DNA of 64,000 bases, taken from the NCBI RefSeq assembly GCF_030811215.1, contig NZ_JAUSQM010000001.1, positions 1,674,001 to 1,738,000 of the forward strand, in the 5' to 3' direction. Position 1 is the first letter of the stretch. Each line of letters starts with the position of its first letter. The notes below the pieces were generated by a model. That model saw only the letters and a program-made list of their open reading frames with translations, was not told the DNA's origin and made no database searches. Made by a program: the position numbers and the translations under genes. Below are positions 16,401 to 26,501 of this stretch, piece after piece. This DNA comes from Nocardioides massiliensis (GTDB taxonomy: Bacteria > Actinomycetota > Actinomycetes > Propionibacteriales > Nocardioidaceae).

Positions 16401-17770
16401 GCGGGAATCACTCGGAGATCGTCGAGTTCACCTGGTGCGTCACCGTCTCGGACGGGTCGCCCCCACCGGTCACACCAGGCATAGGTGCCATCTGACCGGC
16501 GCTGGTAGCTCCACCCCATGTGGGTCTTCAACCGGTGATGTGAACGGCAGAGTGGCGCCAGGTTCGCCAGACACGTCTGGCCGGGTGGTCCGCCTTCGTC
16601 GAGTGGGATGTAGGGGTCGATGTGGTCGGCGTCGCAGGCTCGGGCGGTGGTGGTGCAGCCGGGGAACACGCAGGTGGGGTGGCGCAGGATCATCGCCTCG
16701 CGCATCCACGCGGGCGGGTCGTGCTGGTCGACTGCTTGGTCGGTGTTGGTGTCGATCACCGGACGGACGTTGATGCGTGCGGATCCGACGCCCCCAGGTC
16801 GCGTGAGCCATTCGCCCATCCGCGTGAGCGTGATGGGTCCGAGCTTCTCGATGCTCGCCCCGTGGTCGATGTCGCTGCGGGTCATCACCGCGAGGTCCGC
16901 GAGGGTGCAGTGGACGTAGATGTTCGCGACCCGGCTCGTCGTGCCCGGCGCCTTCGTATTCGTGGTCCCTTCCGCGCTGGTGCCGGGGAGGGTGCCGTTG
17001 AGGAAGTCCATCGCGAGCTGCGGGTCGAGCAACGTCCCAACCGCCTTCGCGCGGCGCGCCTGGTGATCATCGGTGTCGCCAGCGGCCTTGAGTCCTGCGG
17101 CGATGGTGTCGAGGGTCCGGTCCAACAGCTCAGCGTCGGGGGCGTCGAGGTTCATGTGCACCCCACGCAACAAACCTTGGCAGGTGTCGGGGTCCAACCA
17201 GACCCCACGGCCGTCCTGCCGACGTTCCTCCCGCTTGGCGAACAGCTCGAGGTCGAATCGCTTGATCGCCTCGTCCACCAGCTGAGGGATGGCGTTGTTG
17301 GGCTTGCGCTTCTGCTGAGCGTGCACGAGCTGCGCATCGACCCAGGCGGCGGCTTCGAAGCTCAACGTGCGGGTCTCCTTTGCCACCACCCGGACCCGCC
17401 ACGCCTCGGTCTTCCCCTCGACCATCTGTGCCCATAGACGTGGGAGGCGGTGGGCGATCTCGATCGCATCACCCAACAGTTGCCGCGCTGATTGCAGCGT
17501 GATCCGCAAGTGTCCGGACAGCTCGCTGGCGGCGTACTCGCTCAGGATCGGTGCACCCTCACCGGCCAGCGCCACCATCCGCTCCGGTTCGTGCTTGAAC
17601 GCCGCGTGATCGGCCATGATCTGGTGGCTCTCGTAGAGCCCGGCGAGGTGGTTGGCGATCAGTAGGTCGTCGACCTCAAGCCGGTCCCGCATGGCACGAT
17701 TCGAGCGCAGCGTTTCCCAGGCTTCGGCCTTGCCGAAGTTCTCCAGGTCGCCTCGATCGAGCATGGTCAT
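16322..17770 (-). CDS. DUF222 / 13E12-repeat HNH endonuclease-like protein
   Basis: A 482-residue protein with an N-terminal DUF222 region (residues about 40-330) and a C-terminal HNH domain: CVFPGCTTTARACDADHIDPY, then NLAPLCRSHHRLKTHMG. The zinc-knuckle cysteines and the DH..H residues are intact. Such genes are highly multi-copy in Nocardioides and mycobacteria (13E12 family) and behave as dispersed repeats; their function is not established. ATG at 17770 follows GGGAG. Its 3' end was duplicated downstream (see 15957-16400). Confidence 0.9.
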   Translation of the reverse strand: MTMLDRGDLENFGKAEAWETLRSNRAMRDRLEVDDLLIANHLAGLYESHQIMADHAAFKHEPERMVALAGEGAPILSEYAASELSGHLRITLQSARQLLGDAIEIAHRLPRLWAQMVEGKTEAWRVRVVAKETRTLSFEAAAWVDAQLVHAQQKRKPNNAIPQLVDEAIKRFDLELFAKREERRQDGRGVWLDPDTCQGLLRGVHMNLDAPDAELLDRTLDTIAAGLKAAGDTDDHQARRAKAVGTLLDPQLAMDFLNGTLPGTSAEGTTNTKAPGTTSRVANIYVHCTLADLAVMTRSDIDHGASIEKLGPITLTRMGEWLTRPGGVGSARINVRPVIDTNTDQAVDQHDPPAWMREAMILRHPTCVFPGCTTTARACDADHIDPYIPLDEGGPPGQTCLANLAPLCRSHHRLKTHMGWSYQRRSDGTYAWCDRWGRPVRDGDAPGELDDLRVIPAPSPIEIYLHDFLITYAGTGGTDPPT

Positions 17771-17812
17771 AGTCTCCCAGGGCCCACCGACACTCGCCGG
17801 TTGTGAAGGTTC

Positions 17813-17927
17813 GTCGAGTGCCCCGAACGAAGTGAGGGGTGTATCGAGACGGCCGCGGTTGACAGGGAAAGTCCCGCTCCTGGTCTCGATACACCGGTCT
17901 CGGCTAACGCCTCACCCGGCACTCGAC
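17813..17927. repeat. Long imperfect palindrome, intergenic repeat
   Basis: Nested inverted repeats share a centre: GTCGAGTGCC (17813-17822) pairs with GGCACTCGAC (17918-17927), and GGTGTATCGAGAC (17838-17850) pairs perfectly with GTCTCGATACACC (17883-17895). The predicted hairpin is about 115 nt. A similar TCTCGACCCCTCGACAAGCT stretch occurs near 18027-18046. These look like dispersed actinobacterial palindromic elements and contain no credible gene. Confidence 0.65.
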
Positions 17928-18109
17928 CACCGACATGACGGCACGCACCGGTGGCGCCGGTGCGGTCGTGATCGTGGTGGGTGAGCATGTTCAGATCATC
18001 CCACCCAGGACCGACAGTCCCCGGGTCTCGACCCCTCGACAAGCTCAGGACATCGCTTCGCTCGACCGGCATTGTTCTTCGTTCGTCGAGTGTCACTCGA
18101 ACATCGGGT

Positions 18110-18425
18110 GATGTGTCCCGCCAGGGCGACCGAGCAGGTGACGGAAGAAGGCCTGTCCGTCCTGGGGGTCACCGCTGAGAGCACAGACCTCCGCCGCTGA
18201 TGTCGAGGCAGTGCGCGGCGAGCTCGAAGGTCCGGGCGGGCAGGTAGTCCCGCAGTCGCATCCCGCCCGCAGCGGTGGTGACCAGCCGGCCCGCGGGCGC
18301 GGTCGCGAGCGCCGTACGCGCCGACTCCACCTCCCGCACGACCACCGGCATCGGATCGTCGACCGCGACGGGCGGTGGCGCGGAGAGGTGCAGGTGTGCG
18401 CTGATCCTGGGTACGGCAGGGGCAC
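18110..18425 (-). pseudogene. Fragment of maleylpyruvate isomerase-like (MDMPI/TIGR03083) protein
   Basis: One minus-strand frame reads VVVREVESARTALATAPAG and GGMRLRDYLPARTFELAAHC before hitting a stop near 18169; the sequence LRDYLPxRTFEL..H is characteristic of mycothiol-dependent maleylpyruvate isomerase-like proteins. No intact start, no N-terminal half and a probable frame break toward 18110 are seen. It is interpreted as a gene relic beside palindromic repeats. Confidence 0.45.
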
Positions 18426-18448
18426 GCCGTCGCTGCCAGGCGGTCCGG

Positions 18449-19729
18449 ATGCCGTCGAGCCCGCTGCTCGGAATGCGGCTCTCGTCGTTGCGCTACCGGT
18501 TTCGGGAGAGCCTGCTTCAGCTGCCGATGCTGATCGTGCTCGGCGGGCTCGTGCTGGCCGAGGTGGTGCCGCGGCTCGACGACGCATGGGGTGAAGCCAC
18601 GGACACCCCGGTGACGCTGAGCATCAACAGCAACGCCGCCACGTGGCTTCTCAGTACGCTGGACGGGGCGATGATCACCACGCTCGGTGTGGTGTTCTCG
18701 TTGACGGTCGTGAGCCTGCAACTGGCCAGCAGCCAGTTCTCGCCGCGGGTGATGCGCTCGTTCGTGCGCGACCGGTTGAGCCAGGTCGTCATCGGGCTCC
18801 TGGTCGCCACCTTCGTCTACTGCGCCGTGACACTGCGCGAGATGGACGCGGTTCCGGCCGAACCGGCGCCGTCGCTGACGTTGACAGTCGCCGTGGTCCT
18901 CTCCGTCGTGACCGTGGCGCACCAGCTCGGGTGAGAAGGCCTGGCAGGGGGACCCGCCGCACCACCCGGACCGTGAGGATGTCCTCGTCGTACGAGCGCG
19001 GCGGGGAGGTCGGGTGACCCAGGCGTCGAGCGAGGAGACGTTCGCGGTCATCCCGGCCGACAGCACGCTGCGACTGGAGACCCGCACGGGTGCCTACATC
19101 CACGAAGGTGAGCTCCTGGTCACCGTCGCCCCGCGTCCGGAGAACGCCGAACGCGTCGCAAAGAAGCTCACCTCGGCCGTGGACGTCTCCGACACGCGCA
19201 CGATGCAGCAGGACGTCGACTTCGCGCTGCGTCAGGTCGTCAACGTCGGGTTAAGGGCGCTCGGCTCGGGGGTGAACGACCCCACCCCGCGGTCGAGGTC
19301 GTGCTCCGGGTCGGGGGACTGCTCCGCCGGCTCCTGCTCGCCGACCTTCCCCTGCCCGCCGTGGCCGGCCCGGACGGCCGGGTGCTGCTGCGTCCGTGGG
19401 AGCTCGACCACGAGGAGTACGTCGACCACGGGCTCGATCAGCTGCGTCAGAGCGCCTCCGAGCAGCCGCAGGTGCTGGCCGCACTGCTGCGGACGATCCG
19501 GATGCTCGAGGACCATGTGACAGCCAACGGCCGCGAGGATCTCGTGCCGGTGCTGGACCGTCATCGCCATCGGTTGATCGCGGCGATCCGCCACGGCCCC
19601 CTGCCCTCCGGCGATCGCGACGACCTGCTGGAGATCGCCGAGAGCCGCACGGACCCCGCCGACCACGCGCCGCACATCGAGGGCCGCAGGGACTTCGGAC
19701 CCGGATATTCGGGGCATGTTGACCCGTGA
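18449..19729 (+). pseudogene. Broken DUF2254 membrane protein gene
   Basis: Three blocks in different frames together resemble a DUF2254 predicted membrane protein. Block 1 (18449-18934) has transmembrane segments and SLTVVSLQLASSQFSPRVMR, ending TVAHQLG-stop. Block 2 (about 19014-19284) has FAVIPADSTLRLETRTGAYI and DVDFALRQVVNVGLRALGSG. Block 3 (about 19286-19729) has VLRVGGLLRRLLLADLPLP. A single-base loss near 19285 (GVNDPT then AVEVVLR in the next frame) separates blocks 2 and 3, and an internal deletion separates blocks 1 and 2. The gene is inactivated. Confidence 0.75.
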
Positions 19730-19789
19730 CGCCGCGTCCCGCCTGTGCCATGGTGGGCGCAGTCGCCACCCGGAGGACGGAGCGCACGG

Positions 19790-21022
19790 ATGACCCAGCA
19801 GGCCGAACAACACCAAGAAGGCGTTCAACGGAGCGGGAATCCCTGGCTGATGCTGGCCATTGCGACCCTCGGCTTCGCCATCAACTTCTGGGCGTGGGCG
19901 CTGATCAGCCCACTCGGCCCGCTGTGGCGCGGCGACGGGACGCTCGGTGACCTGAGCGAGGCCGACGTCTCGCTGATGGTGGCGGTGCCGGTCATCGTCG
20001 GCTCGCTCGGCCGTATCCTCGTCGGCGCCTTCACCGACAAGCTCGGCGGACGGGTGATGTTCCCGCTGGTCTCCGCCGCGACCGTCGTACCCGTCCTGTT
20101 CCTGGCGTTCTTCGCCCTCGAGTCCTACGCACTGGTGCTGGTGGGCGGGTTCTTCCTCGGCATCGGAGGTACGGCGTTCGCGGTCGGCGTGCCGTTCGTC
20201 AACGCCTGGTTCCCGCCGGCCCAACGCGGACTGGCGGTCGGCATCTTCGGTGCCGGCATGGGCGGCACCGCGATCAGCGCACTCACGACCGTCAAGCTGT
20301 ACGACGGGCTCGGCACGAAGGCACCCTTCCTCATCACCGCGGCCGCGCTGGCGGTCTATGCCGTCGTCGCCTGGGTGGTCCTGCGCGACGCGCCCGGCCG
20401 CACCGTCCCGACCACGCCCCTCGGCGCCCGGATCGTCGCCACGGCGAAGCTGCCCATCACGTGGCAGGCGTGCATCCTCTACGCCGTCGCGTTCGGCGGC
20501 TACGTCGCCTTCTCCGTCTACCTGCCCGCCTACCTGATCGCCGCCCACGACCTCTCCGCGGCCGACGCGTCCAACCGGATGGCGGGCTTCGTCGTCCTGG
20601 CCGTCCTGATGCGCCCCGTCGGCGGGTGGCTTGCCGACAAGCTCGGCGCGATCCCCGTGCTCGCCGTCGGCTTCGCGATCGTCGTCGTGGGTGCTGCGAT
20701 CTCCGCCGGCACCCCGCCGCTGGACGGCATCGGCACCATCGCCTTCCTCGCGATGGCCGCAGCCCTCGGCTCCGGCAGCGGTGCCACCTTCGCGCTCATC
20801 GCCCAGGTCAGCGACCCGGCCCGGGTGGGCGGCATCACCGGCCTGGTCGGCGCAGCCGGCGGGCTCGGCGGGTTCGTGCCGCCGCTGATCATGGGCTACG
20901 TCTACGGCCGCACCGACTCCTACGCCATCGGCCTGTGGCTCCTGGCGATCACCGCCGCCCTCACCCTCCTGCTCACCGTGACCATCGTCCGTCGTACCGC
21001 CGAGGAGAGGAAGCCTGCGTGA
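19790..21022 (+). CDS. narK: Nitrate/nitrite MFS transporter
   Basis: A 410-residue major facilitator protein with about 12 transmembrane helices. The nitrate signature appears twice in diverged form (GIFGAGMGGTAISA; GLVGAAGGLGGFVPP), and the N-terminal FAINFWAWALISPLG is typical of NarK1-type nitrate/nitrite porters. ATG 19790 is preceded by GGAGG at 19772. Its stop overlaps the narG start (GTGA), making it the first gene of the nar operon. It would import nitrate or exchange it for nitrite. Confidence 0.9.
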   Translation: MTQQAEQHQEGVQRSGNPWLMLAIATLGFAINFWAWALISPLGPLWRGDGTLGDLSEADVSLMVAVPVIVGSLGRILVGAFTDKLGGRVMFPLVSAATVVPVLFLAFFALESYALVLVGGFFLGIGGTAFAVGVPFVNAWFPPAQRGLAVGIFGAGMGGTAISALTTVKLYDGLGTKAPFLITAAALAVYAVVAWVVLRDAPGRTVPTTPLGARIVATAKLPITWQACILYAVAFGGYVAFSVYLPAYLIAAHDLSAADASNRMAGFVVLAVLMRPVGGWLADKLGAIPVLAVGFAIVVVGAAISAGTPPLDGIGTIAFLAMAAALGSGSGATFALIAQVSDPARVGGITGLVGAAGGLGGFVPPLIMGYVYGRTDSYAIGLWLLAITAALTLLLTVTIVRRTAEERKPA

Positions 21023-24000
21023 CCACTCACCCCGAGGAGACCGCCCGCACGCCAGGGATGGACACGCCCCTCACCGATGCCCTGGTCGGCACGCGTCGCT
21101 ACCTCACCCGGGGCGTGGTCTCCGAGGACAGGCGGATGCTCACCAAGAAGGGCGGGCGCGAGGCCGACGACTTCTACCGCGACCGGTGGGCGCACGACAA
21201 GGTCGTACGGTCCACACACGGTGTCAACTGCACGGGTTCGTGCTCGTGGAAGGTCTACGTCAAGGACGGGATCATCACGTGGGAGACCCAGCAGACCGAC
21301 TACCCGTCGGTGGGTCCGGACTCCCCGGAGTACGAGCCCCGCGGCTGCCCGCGCGGTGCGGCGTTCTCCTGGTACACCTACTCCCCGACGCGGGTGCGCT
21401 ACCCCTACATCCGCGGCGTGCTGCTGCAGATGTATCGCGAGGCCAAGTCCCAGCACGGCGGCGACCCGGTGAAGGCCTGGGCCCACATCGTCGACAACCC
21501 GCTACGCGCCAAGGCCTACAAGTCCGCGCGCGGCAAGGGTGGCCTGGTCCGGGCGTCGTGGGACGAGGCGGTCGAGATGATCGCGGCGGCCCACGTCCAC
21601 ACCATCGCGAAGTGGGGTCCCGACCGGGTCGCAGGCTTCTCGCCGATCCCGGCGATGTCGATGGTCTCGCACGCCTCCGGTGCGCGCTTCCTGCACCTCA
21701 TCGGCGGCTCGATGCTGAGCTTCTACGACTGGTACGCCGACCTGCCGGTGGCCTCGCCCCAGGTGTTCGGCGACCAGACCGACGTGCCCGAGTCCGGCGA
21801 CTGGTGGGATGCGGGCTACCTGATCATGTGGGGCTCCAACCTGCCGGTGACGCGGACCCCGGACGCGCACTGGATGGCGGAGGCGCGCTACCGCGGCCAG
21901 AAGGTGATCGCGGTAGCGCCCGACTACGCCGACAACGTGAAGTTCGCCGACGAGTGGCTCGCCCCGCATCCCGGCACCGACGGTGCGCTCGCGATGGCGA
22001 TGGGGCACGTGCTGCTCAAGGAGTTCTTCGTCGACCGCGAGACGCCGTACTTCCGCGACTACACCAAGCGCTACACCGACCTGCCGTTCCTGGTGCGGGT
22101 CGACGAGGTCACCGAGGGGGACCAGACGCTCCACCGCCCCGGCAAGTTCCTCACCGCCGCCGACCTCGAGGCGCACCGCGACGACGAGAACGCCGCCTTC
22201 AAGACCGTGCTGGTCGACGGCGCGACGGGTGAGCCGGTGGTGCCCAACGGCACCCTGGGCCACCGCTTCGGGCCCGACGGCGAGGGCCGCTGGAACCTCG
22301 ACCTCGGCGACGTGGACCCGCGACTGTCGCTGCTCGAAGAGGGCGCGGAGTCGGTGGAGATCGAGCTCCCGCGCTTCGACAACCCCGACGGGTCCGCGGG
22401 TTCGGTGCGTCGGGGCGTGCCGGTGCGCCGCGTCGACGGTCACCTCGTCACCACCGTCTTCGACCTGATGCTCGCGCAGTACGGCGTCGGCCGCCCGGGT
22501 CTACCCGGTCAGTGGGCCAGCGGGTACGACGACGCCGAGTCGCCCTGCACCCCGGCCTGGCAGGAGCAGTTCACCGGCGTGCCCGGTGAGGCTGCGGCTC
22601 GGATCGGGCGGGAGTTCGCGCAGAACGCGGAGGAGTCCAAGGGTCGCTCGATGATCCTCATGGGCGCCGGCACCAACCACTGGTTCCACTCCGACACGAT
22701 CTATCGGGCGTTCCTCGCCCTCACGACCCTCACCGGCTGCCAGGGCGTCAACGGTGGGGGATGGGCGCACTACGTCGGGCAGGAGAAGGTCCGTCCGATC
22801 ACGGGCTACAACCAGGTCGCCAACGCGCTGGACTGGAACCGTCCGCCGCGCAACATGATCCAGACGGCGTACTGGTATCTCCACACCAACCAGTTCCGCT
22901 ACGACCAGTTCGGCGCCGACACGCTCTCGGCGCGCACCGGTGAGGGCCAGTTGGCCGGCCGCAGCACCGCCGACGTGATCGCGCAGAGCGCCCGGCTGGG
23001 CTGGTCGCCGTCGTACCCCACCTTCAACAAGAACCCCCTCGACCTCGCCGACGAGGCTGCGGCGGCCGGCACCAGCACCGCCGAGCACGTGGTCGCTGGC
23101 CTGAAGGACGGGTCCTTGGCGTTCGCCTGCGAGGACCCGGACTCCCCGGAGAACTTCCCCCGGATCCTCTCGATCTGGCGCGCCAACCTGCTGGGGTCGT
23201 CGTCGAAGGGCAACGAGTACTTCCTCAAGCACCTGCTCGGCACCGACTCGTCCGTGCGGGCGACGGAGACGCCAGAAGACCTGCGCCCGCAGGAGATCAC
23301 GTGGCACGACGAGGCGCCGGAGGGCAAGCTCGACCTGCTGCTCACGCTGGACTTCCGCCAGACCAGCACGACGTTGTTCTCCGACGTCGTGCTGCCCGCG
23401 GCGACCTGGTACGAGAAGCACGACCTCAACACCACCGACATGCACCCGTTCGTGCACTCGTTCAACCCGGCGATCGCCCCGCCGTGGCAGACACGCACCG
23501 ACTGGGATGCCTGGCGAGCGATCGCGACAAAGTTCAGCGAGCTCGCCGGCCCGCGGCTCGGCACCCGGCGCGACGTCGTCGCCGTACCCCTCATGCACGA
23601 CACCCCGGACGCGATGGCGACGCCCCACGGCATCGTCAAGGACTGGAAGGCCCGCCCGGGCAAGCCCGCCGAGTGCGAGCCGGTGCCCGGCGTCACGATG
23701 CCGAAGCTCGTCGAGGTCGAGCGCGACTTCGGTGCGGTCGGCCAGAAGATGACGGCACTCGGTCCGCTGCTCGACAAGCTCGGCGCCACCACGAAGGGGG
23801 TGACCTTCGAGCTCGGCAAGCAGATCGACTACCTGCGCGCCAAGAACGGCGCCGTCCGCGGTGGGGTCGCCGACGGCCGACCGAAGCTGGAGCGCGACGT
23901 GCACATGTGCGAGGCGATCCTCGCGATGTCGGGCACCACCAACGGTCACCTGGCGGTGCAGGGATTCAAGCAGCTGGAGAAGCGGACCGGTCACCAGATG

Positions 24001-24774
24001 CACGACCTGGCCGCCGAGCACGAGGGCAAACAGGTCACCTTCGCCGACACCCAGGCCGCACCCGTCCCGGTGATCACCTCCCCGGAGTGGTCCGGGTCCG
24101 AGTCCGGGGGCCGGCGCTACTCGCCGTTCACCATCAACGTCGAGCGGCTCAAGCCGTGGCACACATTGACCGGGCGACAGTCGTTCTATCTCGACCACGA
24201 CTGGATGACCGAGCTGGGCGAGAACCTGCCGGTCTTCCGACCACCGCTCAACATGGCGGCGTTGTTCGCCGAGCCCGCCATCGGCGACGTCGCCGATGCC
24301 GGCGGGCCGGCGGTCGAAGGGGTGACGGTGCGCTACCTGACCCCCCACAACAAGTGGTCGATCCACTCGGAGTACCAGGACAACCTGTTCATGCTCTCGC
24401 TCTCCCGCGGTGGGCAGAACATCTGGATGAGCGACAAGGACGCGGCCAAGGTCGGCGTGGAGGACAACGACTGGATCGAGGCGGTCAACCGCAACGGCGT
24501 CGTGGTGGCCCGCGCGATCGTCTCCCACCGCATGCCGGAGGGGACTGTCTACATGCACCACGCGCAGGACCGGCTCATCGACGTACCTCTCTCCGAGACG
24601 TCAGGCAAGCGGGGCGGCATCCACAACTCGCTCACCCGGCTGCTGGTGAAGCCCTCCCACCTGATCGGCGGCTATGCCCAGCTGTCATGGGCGTTCAACT
24701 ACATCGGACCGACCGGCAACCAACGCGACGAGGTGACGGTCATCCGTCGTCGTTCGCAGGACGTGGAGTACTGA
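21019..24774 (+). CDS. narG: Respiratory nitrate reductase, alpha subunit
   Basis: A 1251-residue molybdopterin oxidoreductase. HGVNCTGSCSW plus a downstream Cys (RGCPRGA) give the His/Cys3 ligands of the FS0 [4Fe-4S] cluster, and FGDQTDVPESGDWW contains the aspartate that ligates Mo in NarG. Length matches NarG. It reduces nitrate to nitrite on the cytoplasmic side using electrons from NarH. GTG 21019 overlaps the narK stop. narH starts 2 nt after its TGA. Confidence 0.97.
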   Translation: MTTHPEETARTPGMDTPLTDALVGTRRYLTRGVVSEDRRMLTKKGGREADDFYRDRWAHDKVVRSTHGVNCTGSCSWKVYVKDGIITWETQQTDYPSVGPDSPEYEPRGCPRGAAFSWYTYSPTRVRYPYIRGVLLQMYREAKSQHGGDPVKAWAHIVDNPLRAKAYKSARGKGGLVRASWDEAVEMIAAAHVHTIAKWGPDRVAGFSPIPAMSMVSHASGARFLHLIGGSMLSFYDWYADLPVASPQVFGDQTDVPESGDWWDAGYLIMWGSNLPVTRTPDAHWMAEARYRGQKVIAVAPDYADNVKFADEWLAPHPGTDGALAMAMGHVLLKEFFVDRETPYFRDYTKRYTDLPFLVRVDEVTEGDQTLHRPGKFLTAADLEAHRDDENAAFKTVLVDGATGEPVVPNGTLGHRFGPDGEGRWNLDLGDVDPRLSLLEEGAESVEIELPRFDNPDGSAGSVRRGVPVRRVDGHLVTTVFDLMLAQYGVGRPGLPGQWASGYDDAESPCTPAWQEQFTGVPGEAAARIGREFAQNAEESKGRSMILMGAGTNHWFHSDTIYRAFLALTTLTGCQGVNGGGWAHYVGQEKVRPITGYNQVANALDWNRPPRNMIQTAYWYLHTNQFRYDQFGADTLSARTGEGQLAGRSTADVIAQSARLGWSPSYPTFNKNPLDLADEAAAAGTSTAEHVVAGLKDGSLAFACEDPDSPENFPRILSIWRANLLGSSSKGNEYFLKHLLGTDSSVRATETPEDLRPQEITWHDEAPEGKLDLLLTLDFRQTSTTLFSDVVLPAATWYEKHDLNTTDMHPFVHSFNPAIAPPWQTRTDWDAWRAIATKFSELAGPRLGTRRDVVAVPLMHDTPDAMATPHGIVKDWKARPGKPAECEPVPGVTMPKLVEVERDFGAVGQKMTALGPLLDKLGATTKGVTFELGKQIDYLRAKNGAVRGGVADGRPKLERDVHMCEAILAMSGTTNGHLAVQGFKQLEKRTGHQMHDLAAEHEGKQVTFADTQAAPVPVITSPEWSGSESGGRRYSPFTINVERLKPWHTLTGRQSFYLDHDWMTELGENLPVFRPPLNMAALFAEPAIGDVADAGGPAVEGVTVRYLTPHNKWSIHSEYQDNLFMLSLSRGGQNIWMSDKDAAKVGVEDNDWIEAVNRNGVVVARAIVSHRMPEGTVYMHHAQDRLIDVPLSETSGKRGGIHNSLTRLLVKPSHLIGGYAQLSWAFNYIGPTGNQRDEVTVIRRRSQDVEY

Positions 24775-24776
24775 CG

Positions 24777-26501
24777 ATGAAGGTCATGGCCCAGATGGCG
24801 ATGGTGATGAACCTCGACAAGTGCATCGGGTGTCACACCTGCTCGGTCACCTGCAAGCAGGCGTGGACCAACCGATCGGGCACGGAGTACGTGTGGTTCA
24901 ACAACGTCGAGACCCGCCCCGGGCAGGGTTACCCGCGCACCTACGAGGACCAGGAGGAGTGGAAGGGCGGCTGGACGCTGACCAAGCGTGGCCGGCTGAC
25001 CCTGAAGGCCGGCGGTCGGTTCAAGAAGCTGGCGACGATCTTCTCCAACCCGAAGATGCCCTCGATCGAGGACTACTACGAACCCTGGACGTACGACTAC
25101 TCCACCCTCACCGATGCCCCGGCGCAGGAGCACACGCCGGTCGCGCGGCCGAAGTCGCTGCTGACCGGCAAGAACATGAAGGTCACGTGGTCGTCCAACT
25201 GGGACGACAACCTCGGCGGCTCGGCGGCGACGGCGAAGCACGACCCGATGCTGAAGAAGATCGGCGACAAGGTGAAGTTCGAGTTCGAGCAGACCTTCAT
25301 GTTCTACCTGCCGCGGATCTGCGAGCACTGCCTGAACCCGTCGTGTGCAGCGAGCTGTCCCAGCGGTGCGATCTACAAGCGCTCCGAGGACGGCATCGTG
25401 CTCGTCGACCAGGACCGCTGCCGTGGTTGGCGGATGTGCGTGTCGGGGTGCCCCTACAAGAAGGTCTACTTCAACCACCGCACCGGCAAGGCGGAGAAGT
25501 GCACCTTCTGCTTCCCGCGCATCGAGGTGGGGATGCCGACGGTCTGCGCCGAGACGTGCGTGGGGCGGCTGCGCTACATCGGTCTCGTGCTCTACGACGC
25601 CGACGCCGTGCTGGAGGCGGCTTCCGTGCCCGACGACCACGATCTCTACGAGGCGCAGCGCTCGGTGCTGCTCGACCCCAACGACCCCGAGGTCGTCCGC
25701 GCGGCCGAGCGCGACGGGATCCCGCGCGACTGGATCGAGGCCGCGCAGCGCTCGCCGATCCACGCGTTGATCAACGTCTACAAGGTGGCGCTCCCGCTGC
25801 ACCCGGAGTACCGCACCATGCCGATGGTCTGGTACATCCCGCCGCTCTCGCCCGTGGTCGACGTGGTGCGCGAGACCGGCTACGACGCCGAGGACAAGGG
25901 CAACCTGTTCGCCGCGATCGACGCGCTGCGCATCCCCATCGAGTACCTCGCCGAGCTGTTCACCGCCGGCGACGTCGCGCCCGTGGACCGCGTGCTGAAG
26001 AAGCTCGCCGCCATGCGGTCCTACATGCGCGACATCAACATGGGCCGCGACCCCGACGGCTCCATTCCCGCCGGCGTCGGGATGACGGAGGAGGAGATGT
26101 ACGACATGTACCGCCTCCTCGCAATCGCGAAGTACGAGGACCGCTACGTGATCCCGCCGGCCCACGCGGAGCAGGCGCACTCCCTCGAGGAGATCGGCAC
26201 CGAGTGCGCGGTGTCGGAGTACGGCGGGGGCCAGCAGGGTCTGTTCGGTGAGGGATCCGGGATGCCGACACCGATCGCGGTGGAGAACTTCCAGATGCTG
26301 CAGGACCGCCAGACGGCCGACTCGCTGGCGGCGCCGGACAGCAAGAGCGACCGGGTCAACCTGCTCAACTGGGACGGCAAGGGCAAGCCGCAGGGTCTCT
26401 TCCCACCACCGCCGGACGCCGACGGTGACCGGCCGGCCGCGGGACTCACGGGCGGCACCGACGGACCGATCCCGGGCGAGGGCGAAGGAGGCCCCCGATG
26501 A
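24777..26501 (+). CDS. narH: Respiratory nitrate reductase, beta subunit
   Basis: A 574-residue iron-sulfur protein. Four cluster-binding groups are visible: CIGCHTCSVTC, CEHCLNPSCAASC, CRGWRMCVSGC (with Trp in place of one Cys, the NarH [3Fe-4S] signature) and CTFCFPR. It passes electrons from the NarI hemes to NarG. The C-terminal extension is Pro/Gly-rich and acidic, longer than in E. coli but usual in actinobacteria. Its stop overlaps narJ (ATGA). Confidence 0.97.
   Translation: MKVMAQMAMVMNLDKCIGCHTCSVTCKQAWTNRSGTEYVWFNNVETRPGQGYPRTYEDQEEWKGGWTLTKRGRLTLKAGGRFKKLATIFSNPKMPSIEDYYEPWTYDYSTLTDAPAQEHTPVARPKSLLTGKNMKVTWSSNWDDNLGGSAATAKHDPMLKKIGDKVKFEFEQTFMFYLPRICEHCLNPSCAASCPSGAIYKRSEDGIVLVDQDRCRGWRMCVSGCPYKKVYFNHRTGKAEKCTFCFPRIEVGMPTVCAETCVGRLRYIGLVLYDADAVLEAASVPDDHDLYEAQRSVLLDPNDPEVVRAAERDGIPRDWIEAAQRSPIHALINVYKVALPLHPEYRTMPMVWYIPPLSPVVDVVRETGYDAEDKGNLFAAIDALRIPIEYLAELFTAGDVAPVDRVLKKLAAMRSYMRDINMGRDPDGSIPAGVGMTEEEMYDMYRLLAIAKYEDRYVIPPAHAEQAHSLEEIGTECAVSEYGGGQQGLFGEGSGMPTPIAVENFQMLQDRQTADSLAAPDSKSDRVNLLNWDGKGKPQGLFPPPPDADGDRPAAGLTGGTDGPIPGEGEGGPR

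Noticed and set aside
19730-19789. Possible FNR/CRP-type site before narK
   Set aside because: No TTGAT-N4-ATCAA-like or GTG-N6-CAC palindrome could be supported in the short gap.
22501-24561. Long minus-strand open frame (686 codons) opposite narG
   Set aside because: narG is certain on the plus strand; the antisense frame has no recognisable motif and no ribosome binding site.
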